From: Trichostrongylus colubriformis
Taxonomy: Eukaryota; Nematoda; Chromadorea; Rhabditida; Trichostrongylidae
Assembly: GCA_963978905.1 (NCBI GenBank)
Contig: OZ022260.1
Location: 6,437,725 to 6,501,724 of the forward strand
Length of the DNA: 64,000 nucleotides
Reading direction: 5' to 3'
The notes under the pieces are model-generated. The model searched no databases. It worked only from the letters and a program-made list of their open reading frames with translations, and had not been told where the DNA came from. This document shows positions 24,528 through 36,400 of the stretch, piece by piece. Each line of letters starts with the position of its first letter. Within the stretch, counting starts at the first letter, position 1. The translations under genes and the position numbers were made by a program.

Positions 24528-27454
24528 AACGGAAGGGAATGTACTTTCGGTGAACTTTGGCCAGCTTTTCCAGTGAAATACTGCCCTGCTATGTGAGAGA
24601 CTTGTTTTGGTAGTCTCCGCTTACGATAGGACATGAAAAAGGGACCAAAGCAAAAAATGCATCATTTTGAACCAATGACTCTCCTGTCGTAAACTTGGAA
24701 GCTACCCTCCTGTTATTCACAGCTGGCGACTTCCCTCCCAGAACTAGTCATTATATTCCTAATTAACTGCGACGTATTTCTTAAAAGTTCTGAGGCACCT
24801 TATGTCACCACCCAAAAATCGTGCCTTTCTATGGCTTGAAAAACGGTTTGAATAGCGCGCCTTCTCTCTACGTCTCCACGCTTCATATGCGGACAAAAGA
24901 ACAGGTCTCTTCCTCTACAAAGATATCTGAATACTCTGAAAAGTCGCAAAATTCAGTGCTAAAAAATCAAGGTGACATCGTCTATGTGAAAAACGGCGGA
25001 ATCTTTTTGCCTGACCTAATATTTTGCACCCGTGAATCCAGATAACCGGTAGGCTGGTACTGCACTCCACACTTTTTGGAAGAAACCATTGGATATCATA
25101 TAATAACGATGATCAGTACTAGAAAGGTTCTTTTCAAATGGTCGGGCGAGTTCCAAACAGATAAAATATGGAGAAATTTGCAATAGAAGGCGTGTCGTTT
25201 GCTCTTCCACGCGGTTTCGCTGTGTACGGCAGTGCAGCGGGTGACGACGGAGGAGTAGCCGTGGAGGGCGGGCCAAGGTGTGCAATGCTGGCTTGGCTGT
25301 CCTCGCAGTCTGCATCGCACCTTTCACTGAAACACATGCTGCGACCACGTTCTGAACAAGGATCAGTGTTAGTAACGTGTCCTACTTTGCTGGTTTCCGA
25401 CCTCACCGTTAGATCAGTCCTCTACGTCCGCATTTATGCGACGTTACGGTGAAAACAGCATTGCAAGACTTGTTCGAAGCTGGGAGATGCTTTATCCACA
25501 CCTCCTTTTCCAGAGCACCCGTTTTAGCTACGTCATTTAGCTTGCGCGTCACACGGTACAGGTACAGAGTTGCATACGCACAAGATACTTACCACGAGTT
25601 ACCCAGCGTCAACTTCGACAAAGGTAGTTTCACAGATTTACTTTATGAGAGTTGATTGATTCACTAGCGAGATTCCACTCCCTCAATGCTGCGGCCAATT
25701 AGCCGTTCCGGCCTCCTGCGCACAGTACGATGATTAACTGTGCTGGGTATGACTACTCAGTTTCCAACCACTATAACCGATACCGATCTCGCCTAACAGT
25801 ACTGCCTATTGCCTATACCTCCCGCCCCCCCCCCCCCTCCAAGACGAGCATCTCACTCAGCACTTTTCTTCGTTACTGACACCAACTGCGACATCAGCAC
25901 CTCGCACAATGGTGTCAATGTACCACGTAAACGCTTCCATAAGTAGGAGGTGCTATCACAATGATAACATGGCCCTATACTCCAACATCGAGTAGTCTGC
26001 TTGCACTGGGCGGTCGATTTTTTTTTCTGCCATCCCCTTATCATTATCACTCGCTAGCGTACGTACAAACATACCGACCGGCTGACAAAGCGACCGCCAA
26101 ACCGACAGATGGATAGGCAGAAAAAGTAGGTGGTTTATATGATAGAGCGATATCCTCTTGAGCCACAAGGAGGCATGTTTCACTCTGGCGGGATGGAGGG
26201 GGCAGGGGGGGGGGGGGGGGGGGAGTGCGATCTTCTACGGTTAAAAACATGTTGCTCAGGCCAGAGAAGTTTTCGGCATGATGCACAGAAAACCATGATA
26301 CACTAGCCAAGACAACTAGCAAGTAATCGCGGTGCACTATTGCGCAGTTCCCGTATCATACCGCACTGCTGATGTCCCATCCGCCTTCCTACTCTACAAA
26401 GCTGACGCCGGCATTGTGGGACGGGTAGAACGCGAGCACAATCTCCATGTCCGTCTTTCTAGAAACCTGGGGAGAGATTTCTTCATATATACACTTGTGT
26501 TTATTTCCTGCGTTACAGGTTTGTTGGGGTGGAATCTTTCGGGCCTTGGATAACGACGAAATTGTCGAAATGTCAGGCGAAATAAAAGTTCCACCTTAAC
26601 AAACCTATACGGCAGAAAATAAACACAAGCATGCATGTGCAGAGGCAGTCTCCGCTTAGCCGACGTCAACGCCGCAAAGTATGAAGGCGGTCCGCACTTG
26701 AGCTCTATTTGAAATTCGCGCGCAAATCACGTCTCCTTTTCTGCTGTCGTCTGCGCCCTCTTCAGATTGCTTGTGTATCATCAAATGCACGATAACTGAC
26801 GCTTACTCAAAATCGACCACACATATTTACACATACATATGCATATGCACAGTGCTTTCAGAAAAGAGATAGAACAACCGATTCTTTCCATGCAGAGGAG
26901 GAAGTTCAGTCAGAACGCAGCCTGACTTCTTTCGGTGTTGATAGAGGCATTAGTAGCGGTCGACACTTACCTTTATTCTGTCACGCCTTGCATCCACATA
27001 TCCATATTTAAATTTTGGTGATTTACAAGACAAGTAGCTAGCTTTATCGGTGAATTTTATAATCACATATCGTTGCATACGGATACCATCATCCATATCC
27101 TGCAAACATGAGGCGCAATAGTCAACAATCGTGCAAGCGATATTCGTGATGCCTCTTGATGAAACCTACAAATGGACCCAAACGATCAGTGAGTTTCCAT
27201 GGAGGCCATGGTGGTGAAGCACTGTGACACAAACACACTAAAACAACGAGTTGTACCGAATTGTACATGCAAGTAGCATTGAAATAAATGAACGCACCCA
27301 ATCACTGCTCTTAAAAACCATGACACATTATCACATAACAAGCATCGTATCCTTGCTTGCAGTTGGTTTACAAGTTCCCACATTAGGGTGTCGGTCTGTC
27401 GGGTCAGTGTGAGCAAAGGGGATTATGCCTAATGTGACGTCATATCATGTGGTG
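24528..27454. other. intergenic, no gene supported
   Basis: About 2.9 kb. Frames at 25096-25452 overlap on both strands in a GC-rich patch and look non-coding. C-run near 25825-25840 and G-run near 26205-26222. A cgcaaagtatgaaggcggtcc end of the GGCCGC family lies near 26670-26690. Confidence 0.4.
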
Positions 27455-27690
27455 GGTGTGTACCCTTATGTCAGGATTTCGCACGACGACGAGCGGGGTG
27501 CGATGCAGTGTGTGCGAGCTATGCGGGTCGCGGTAGTTGGCTCTAAAAGCGACTACACAGCAATGCTAGGGGCGCGATACGCAGTTGACTTGTAATCGCC
27601 TCGGGACCCCACAACATGGCGCCTTTAGCTCGTCTGCATGGCTTCGCTTGCGACATGCCGCGGTGCGAAATTCTGACATAAGGGTACACC
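27455..27690. repeat. foldback MITE, family C
   Basis: Ends ggtgtgtacccttatgtcag and ctgacataagggtacacc, with gcgaaat inside. A second copy starts at 63886 and runs off the window. Confidence 0.85.
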
Positions 27691-28009
27691 TCCATGTGTA
27701 TTCCATTACGTCAATCGCGCCCAACAGCACAACATGTGGTATGTACTTCTATCACGGCAACCTTTGCAAAGGATATTTTTTGTGGAAGTAATTAAAAGAG
27801 AAATACCGTTTTACTGTTCAACGCTACCGAAAACGTTACTGCGCGCTAAGCGCCATGGAGTTCAACCCAAGGAAGCTTTCATGATGGTGAAAATAGTGAA
27901 ACTGCGAAATTGTGGCATTGAAAACAAATGGTGAAGATGCGTATCGATTGAAACTGTGATTTCGAGGTAATGTGGAGTAGTGAAATAAGCAGAAAAAGAT
28001 TGGGCGCCG

Positions 28010-28345
28010 TTCATACTCTGCGGTTCTGCCGGCAAGGCAGGGTATACCGCGAGTCGAGCATTCTTCAATGGGAGGGTCGTATTTGACTGCAAAGGAGGGG
28101 CAGGGGGTCGTATTGCGTAAGTCAGCGATAGCATTAGATCTAAACTTTCACTAAACAGATGAGGATTGAAGGTTATTTTACAGCGAATCCATGTAAGAAA
28201 ATATGGGACAAATATTTTTTCTTCATGTGATAATACATGGCAATAAAACATTGTAACTATACAATCTGGCAGTAGTGACTGACAGAACGAATGGAAGAAG
28301 GGTGGGAGGGGGGTCGTATTTGGTTTTCGTAGGGAAGGGTCCTAC
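28010..28345. repeat. degenerate element with GTCGTATTTG motifs
   Basis: Carries gagggtcgtatttgactgca near 28072 and ggggggtcgtatttggt near 28310 in a G/A-rich setting. Related motifs occur inverted at 58610-58665 and 58905-58930 and directly near 50225. Confidence 0.5.
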
Positions 28346-28470
28346 TGAAGCGACTATCTTCCCCGACCCCTGGGAGTGCCCTGAGAGGCATGGCTGCGTG
28401 TCTCTGCGTCTCCGCCTATGCCACTCTGCCTCGCTGCCTGCGTCGTCTCGCACCTACCCCGTGCCGCTGG

Positions 28471-28750
28471 GAGTGTGCACTTATGACGGAAAATCGCGTG
28501 GCCGCCCGCGGCGAGCGGCTTGGCGGGTGCGAGTACCGAGGCATGGCAGCCGCCAAGCGAGGCAGTGTGGCATGGGTGGAGGAGGAAGGGTGGCATGGGA
28601 GCAGGAGGCAGTGTGGCATGGGTGAAAGTGCAGAAGTGACGCAGCCACGCTCTTCCGGGCTCCCAAGGGCAATCGATTCGGCAAGTCGTACTGATGGCGC
28701 CGCGAGTGCGACGACCGCGAAGCGATTTTCCGTCATAACTGCACACACCC
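28471..28750. repeat. foldback MITE, family B, second copy
   Basis: Ends gagtgtgcacttatgacgga and ccgtcataactgcacacac, with the same GC-rich interior as 23842-24129. Confidence 0.85.
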
Positions 28751-29183
28751 CGTGCCACTCTGCTTGTGAACGCAGCCACACTCTGCCGGCGTTGAGTATA
28801 AACGCGGCCTTAGATAGCATCGACTTCTAAGATTTACGGTCGAGAGCCCCAGGAGTGAATTCCGCATTAGCTCGTGACGCTTTCCCACAAATCTCCCGAT
28901 CGATACGTATCTGAACTTCTCCCAGGGTTCCGCAAATCCGGCATCGTAAATGCTACCGTAGCTTGAGGAGTAGGAAAATATAAGTGCCGAGATAAGTGAA
29001 TCACTTTTCATTCAGAACTTTTGCATATAAATTGTTGCAACCACCCCGAAGCTTCTTCCCCTCTGTGGTCCGGGGTCGAATTTCTCATTTCTATCTGTGA
29101 CCTAAAAAACTCCTAATGCGTCCGTTGGAAAGTCGTCGCAGCAAATTCCAACTTCTCTCTTCATAGAACCTCGGCATCGATAT

Positions 29184-29434
29184 TGTGTTAGAACTTCTTC
29201 TGTTGTGCCAACGAGGTTGTTAGGTGGAATATTTATTAACGGCCTGACGTTTCGACCAGATCGTCTTCCTCAAAGGCCCCGTCCACCACCGTACTACTAA
29301 CTCGGAGTGGCGTTGTTCCACTCGTACGGTGGTGGACGGGGCCTTTGAGGAAGACGATCTGGTCGAAACGTCAGGCCGTTAATAAATATTCCACCTAACA
29401 ACCTCGTTGGCACAACAGAAGAAGTTCTAACACA
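29184..29434. repeat. 251-bp foldback with hammerhead-like motif in each arm
   Basis: Near-perfect inverted arms of about 110 bp starting tgtgttagaacttcttctgt and meeting around 29300-29325. Each arm holds a gaggaagacgatctggtc block followed by gaaacgtcaggcc, resembling the minimal hammerhead motif known from Penelope-like elements. Confidence 0.88.
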
Positions 29435-30408
29435 GTCGTCGCAGCGTTTTTAAAAGCTGTCATGCGTTACTGGTACAATGGACTAACGATAAGCTCGATG
29501 TTACACCGTAATACGCGTATTCCTCGTTTTTCCACACTTATCAGATTTTTCTGTCTGTTAGAACTGAGCACAATGAAGAATACTATCAATCATGCTCCAA
29601 AATACGGTAGGTAGGTGCTGTGGAACATTTTGTCAAACACTATAATACCACAAACGTTGCGCTCACCCCACGCAGCAACGATAATATGGTCTGCCATTTC
29701 ATGCAATTCGCCAATAACTGCAGAATCAAAAACAGCCTGTTACCCTCGCCGCTCTGTAACTATACCCAGTATGGGTGATAGCAGATGAGCGTGTGTACCA
29801 CATCACATAGGGAAGATAAGCAAAGTAAGCAATTCTAGGACCACAGTAGAGGCGATTGCGGACGCCGAGCATCTCCAACAAAATACTCAATGGTCCATGT
29901 GAGAAATTGGCTGTAACTCTTCATCACGTCTGTCATACTCAGCGAACTTGCAACGAATTCTAAACTGCAGGGCTCGACAACAGATTCGCCTAGTATGAGC
30001 AGTCCTTGTGATTCGCAACCGGCTGTGCAACCGAGACAGGTATAATCTCGGTCCAGTACAAAATATTTCAGCCAAACTGCTCACCACTTAAAATGAGAAA
30101 TGCTCATCACAACACATACTAATAAATATTCATACACGTCATCAAGCTAACCTCGCAAAGAGATATCGAGTCATCTTATACAGCCATACTAATATTGAAC
30201 ACATATAAATTTTCCATTTGAGCACGTATAGATTTGTTAAAACCGTGTCATAAACTGTCAATAAATTATCTGAAACTACCCTAACAGAATGCGAAGAATG
30301 CTCACCTAGCACATGGCAACGTACAAATTAGAAGCATAAAACAATGATCATAATGTCAACAGATCCTTTCATACAAAAAACTGTTTAATTAGTTGATAGG
30401 CAGTACAC
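29435..30408. other. downstream flank of HADHA, no gene seen
   Basis: AT-rich with scattered short frames. No recognised repeat. Confidence 0.45.
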
Positions 30409-33400
30409 TTACTGGTAGAACTTCTTCCCACTCTTAGCATGATCTTTGAGAAGCTGGCATGGAGCAAACTGTAATGCCATTATATTAGCATTCGATGACA
30501 TGAACAATCCGGTAATCATTACCAGAGCCAACGCTGATGTGCGCCGTCGCATTGAGGCTCCGGAAGCAGTTGGGACTCTGCGATTTCAGCAAGCGGTCAA
30601 TCTTTTTGATAGGGTTGGTGCATGATTAATCCGACTCTTTTCAACAATTTTACTTAGCAAAAACAATGGTAAAATTTAGCAAAAAACGAGTTTCAATGAT
30701 TATTCGGAAGCGTTTTCACCATAGCAATAAGGGACTGCTCCCCATTTGGTAGTCGTCAGAACGCCAATGTCCACTACAAAAGAATTCAGCATTGAAAAGC
30801 TGCATCAATTATACACCAACCTAATATCTCATTTTTTTCAGTTATGAGAACCAGCAACTGCCTAATTGTAGATAACGACACAATAAAATTTCGAACATAT
30901 TCGGAGTAAAGCAAGGGTAACCGGCAACAAAATCGCGAATAAAGCCTGCTTAATGCTAGCGACTTCGAAGGACATGATCTTATAAAAAGAGGCAACTCCC
31001 TCAAAAGCCATCAGGTTTACGCCTCAAAATGAACAAAACAACTGAACTTCACGCAAAAAAAAACAATGTACACAGTAGGACCTCACCTGCTCAGCGGAGT
31101 AAGCGGAACCAAACTTCTCCATGGCAGCGACCAGCTTTTGGGCACCGTACAGATCAACGAAGCGGAATGGTCCACCCCAGAATGGTGGAAAACCCACACC
31201 AAACACTGATGCAATATCACCATCGCTCTGAAAACAGTCCCTCAATAGCAGATATCCAGACTACACAAGCTTAATTCAGAGAACACCTACTGTACATGCT
31301 CATCTGAAAAGCCTCCGCTGAAATACAAAAACTTTACCGGGCTGGCGATGACTCCTTCTTCTAGGCAAAGAACAGCCTCGTTGACAAAACGAGATACTAG
31401 ACGTAGTTGTCGATCTTCGTTCGATGAGCTGAAATTATATGAATCATTCAACTGAATTATCTTAATAGAAGCACCACATACCAAGATTCCGGTTCTTTCA
31501 GATGATATTTCGAAAGAATTTTCATAGATTCCTCGTTGACTTTCTTTTTACCCTTGTCTTGATAAACATAGATACCTAAAATACTGGCTGGCTAGAACCA
31601 ATCCTTAAGAAACTGCAGAACAAAGATAAATTTGGGATGAAAGAAATGGCGGAAAGCAGAGCAAAGCGATCACACAGGAATTCATTGCGCTGCATCCTTT
31701 CGCAAAGGATGTGTCGCTTCTTTTTCAGATTACTGTTCAATTACTCTTACTCGCCAAAGCATCAACATCACTACTGACCATAAGATGTCATAAATATAAT
31801 TTAAAAAGGCTGTGTGCTGCCGCTACGCGACCGCACGCGATCCTTTTATTAGGTTGTAAGGAAAGTTCTGGCCGCTTTTTCGCGTTCACAAGATAAATTT
31901 AAATATCAGAGCGCGTCAACATGAATCAGCTGACATATTGTGCCCGTTAGATAGAGAAAAAGTTGCTCTTTCAGAATATATGTTTTATTTGGAATGCCAC
32001 AAGGTTTTCGATTCATTAGGGAAGTTTTAAAGTGCTGCGAAAATGGCACTTTTAACATGACTTCACTTCAAGAGTTCTTGTTTAGCCGAGTCCCAGCGAA
32101 GGTGACCACAAATGTGAATACTGCAAGAGGAGGGGGTGCATCACTGGATGGAACACTTTGTCCCTGGTTTCAGGAGTGCAGAAATGAGAACGAGCTGCTC
32201 TAATTTTCAATTGATCAAATCGCTTTAACTAAAACGGCACAAGGCGATGAGCGTCCATATTTGCAGGGGATATCCACAAGTATTTGCCCTCAACAAGCAA
32301 TCTTAGCTGACCACCTCAAGTGGCCTTGATTTGGAAAAATCCAAAAAAAATGGGTGCCGCGGGACCCCTCACGGCAGTCACGCGCAAGCACATTTTTCAC
32401 AAATCCTCTTCCACTAATTGAAGCAGTTGCAGGGTAAGGCCCTTACTCGTCTATCATGTTCATCTGATCTAGCGCTAACTATGCCCCACTTCCCAAAACA
32501 TCTGGCCAGCTCCTTCAGAAGCAGTGTGTTCAGAAAGAGTGGCGATTTGAAGTCGACTTTTTTTCATTTCGCGCAATATAAATTATCAGCCCTTCATCAA
32601 ATTGAGATGTGTAGGTATGCATAGTGTTGCCAAGAGTGTGGCGAATCTAATGGTGCTCACTCTGTGAGAAAAGATGCACTCTGAGCCGAGTTATGATCTC
32701 TCGAAGTTGAAATTTCAAAAACCGGCCAAAACTTTCCTTACAACCTAATAGTACATCCTTCTACTGAATATGTTGGGAACATTAACCTGTTCACACCAAC
32801 CTTTGTTCGTTTTCTTGCCCTTGAATCCGGCATTTATCATGTCAGATAGCAAATCGGCTGAACCTCCACGAACACGTGGTCCATACGCTTGAAACAAGAA
32901 TTGTGCAACGTGGGCGGATACATCCAATCCTACCTAAAGCACACAGCACTCCTGAGTAATCACTCCCAGATACTCGACAAACTCACCTCATCGGCTAATG
33001 TCGCTGCTCCTACAGGGAAACCAAACTGTTTTGAAAGCTTGTCCAATTCCGGTGGTGAAACACCTTCTTGCAGCAAACGGATAATCTCTGACGACATTGG
33101 ACCAAGGCAACGTACAACGAAGAACCCAGGACAATCCTGAACATTTTCAAGTACACTACCAAAATAAGTGCAAAAACATGAAAATGGTTCATCACCTTTA
33201 CAACGACCACAAGCTTGCCCTGCTTCAAACCTAGCTGAGCGGCTGTGGCTAGCGTTTCCTTTGCTGTTCCGTCATGAACGATAATCTCCAGCAATTGCAT
33301 CTTGTCTACGGGCGAGAAATAGTGCATGCCGATAACCTAAAACATCATGCGTACCGAAATGCATATTGAAAAAAATAAGCACGCGGAAACTAAAAGAAGG

Positions 33401-36400
33401 AAAACGAACGGCTCTCGGGAACCATCATAGCCTTTTTTGAAGATGGCAGCCTCAGCAGTACCATTGTGAGATGTCATTTATGTATATGGAAAACAAGTTT
33501 CACTAACAATAAGCAGTGAAAATACTGCAGACCATAGCAGGTAGACAGGTAATGAGATACGTCGACAAGTACTGACACACAGACAAACAGAGAGAAAAAG
33601 AAACAGACAGACGCACACATACAAACACCCAAGATTTGAAATCAGAAACAGATCGCGAAAAGAATCCGAATAAAAACAGCAGAAAATAATGTCATACTGG
33701 ACTGTAATTGACGCGAGAAACGACTAAAAACGACCTGTTGCTGACAGTTGGCTAAATTATAATGCGTACAAAATCTGACTGATATAGCGAGTTGCTCACT
33801 ATTAGTGCGTGCCTTGCCTTTGAGGGGGTAGACCCTTGAGAAATAAGGAATTTCCCAGAAATTTCCCATTGAACAACAATTCTTTCGTACAGAGACTCAG
33901 AAGAAAAAAGCTATTTGATGCGATCACAAAGGACTCTGGTGATCGAGCTTTTCCAAAAAAGAATTGCAGCCAAGTATTCCACTGAAACCGAACCGATCTT
34001 ATCGCCTACCTTTTCTGGGCGAGCAGACGCCTTGGCAATATCCTTAATGGGTAAAGCGGACGTGTTTGATGCGATTATTGTGTTCTGAAAAGACCATCTC
34101 ATTCCAGAAAATGAGCTCTAATATGTATAAGTGCACGATCGAACTAAATAAGGGAACATAGAACTCACAGGGCCAACATTTTCTTCTATCTGTTTAATGA
34201 CTTTGTGCTTCAGAGCCAGATCTTCGAATACCGCTTCAATTACAATATCCGAGTCCTTCATAGCAGAGTAATCGCATGATGTTACCAAATTTGAGACCAT
34301 CCTACAAACAGGATATCATCAATATTCGAGAAAGATCAACGTAGGATAAAGTTTTTGGTGTTATCAATATTCAAGACAAAAACCAAAGAATAGCATGAAG
34401 TTTTTGGTGTCAATGAATCCCTTCGATGGGATGCACAGTGCATTCAATTTCCATTCAGAGTCATAGTAGCAGGTGAATGCGATTCGGCCTACACAATGAC
34501 TGGCACCCTATGTACAAGTCAGGCTTCTATCCTTCCTGACGTGTCTGGTACCATATCACCGACACGGGAGGGATGGAAGGCTTAGACAGCCTGGGCAGGC
34601 ATGATGCGGGATTTGACCCACGCACCATGAGAATGATAGTCGCCTGTCACTACACCACCTACGCTGCAAAAAACTATTGTTCACAAAGCTTACCTTTCCT
34701 TGTCCAGTCTGTTTATCTTCTTCCGCTTCACTTGGCCATTGAGCTGAGTGGTTATCTGGTTAAGACCGCGTTCGAGACCCTGTTAAAAAACGATACATTG
34801 CATCAGGATTAGGATACCTGGCAGATCAAATCGGTACCGAAGCATGAATCCTGACTGATAAATACTTATAAGGTCACCTGCTCGTTCATGTCCAGCAAGA
34901 CACATCTGAGACCTTTGTCAATCGTGACATTGGCTATACCAGCTCCCATAAGGCCGGCTCCAACCACGGCTACCTCCCTAAAATCAACAAAACGCTGTTC
35001 ACTGTATCTGATTGTGAAACCGATCATGACGCGACTTAAATACGGAGATCGCTCGGGATATGTGGGCTCGCGGACTAACGGAAGCCTCCGTTAAGAACGC
35101 TGATCGTAGATGATGCATCAGCCGAATCTGGAGCTCTCAGCGCCTCCTCAGTGCAATTATAGCTTCAGTGATACTTACTTCATCTTACTGATATCCCACA
35201 GGAAGACAAAAAGTACTGGCTCACATTTCAAACAGAACAAATCAATAAATGAAATCCATTTACGACCCCAAAACGTCCACACATCACCCAAAATAAGTTG
35301 CGGATCCGCGTTCTTCAGAATAATTTAATAACTGAACGTACTTTACAGGTTTGCCTTCACCAAATTTGTTCTTTTTGCATTCCGTGGATCCGTTGAAGAG
35401 TCCAATCAAAGCTTTCGCTTGGTAGCTTTGAGTGAGCTCACCGAAGCACTGCAAGCATGACATTTACCTTTACAAAAAACACTTAAATGCTCCTGCGTTG
35501 AGTAAATCTCAAAAACTATACGAATCTACGCTGGATAAATCTCCAAAACTGTATGAAATTGGTTGGCGCATAACAATTGCGGCCTTTTTTTAACAATTGC
35601 GTTCAAACTGCATTTGAAAGATTATTCGGAAGCGCTTTTACCATCGTAACCAGACACTGCTTCCCTTTATCAGTCGCCAAAACGTCAACTTTCACTTCAA
35701 AAGAAAATGAAGCATGAAAAAACCGCATTAATCATGCAGCAATCTCATGGTTGGATAGAGGCGTAGTAATCCTAATAAAGCGACAAATTTTTTAAACAAT
35801 CTTATGGTAATCCCATCAAATTTGAACTAAACTAGATCGGCCCCTCGCCGAAATCGTTGATTACGGACCTTCTGAATGGTAGTCCAACCTCAAGATATAC
35901 TGAAGTCGGCAAACAATGAACTCATCAACAATACCTGTGACTCATATGCGTATCCCTCTGTAGGTCCTTCAACTAATCCTTTGCGAACTGTTTCAAGGAT
36001 TCGAAGTGGGGCTGGGTAATTTCCTGCAGTCTGTTTCATTACCTGAACGATAACTGTTTAAAAGACTGTTTTCAAGGAAAGTTTCCAGTTCATCGCTACT
36101 TTGAATCCATAGCACTAACTTCCAGGATGTCCTTGATATAACGAATTTCAAAAGATTACAACATACTTTATCTTTTGCCATTTTCATGACGACTTTATCG
36201 AGCACGAAGGAGTTGGTCATAGCCTGGAAATAAGCTCATGCAACACATTGAAAATCACTTTTGCATATTTTACATCCATCCAAGATGCCAGGCATCTTCA
36301 ATTCAGTCTCAAAACAAGGCAGAAATTATCTGAACACTCAAATTTTGAAAAAAAAAAGAATTCACAAGAAAGATGTACAAGTCGTGTACGAAGGATAGCA

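Noticed and set aside
28354..28830. Several 100-146 aa frames on both strands
   Set aside because: Lie within or around the GC-rich family B foldback; openness follows from composition.
31994..32624. Plus-strand frames inside the HADHA intron
   Set aside because: They belong to the decayed mariner element 31849-32748.
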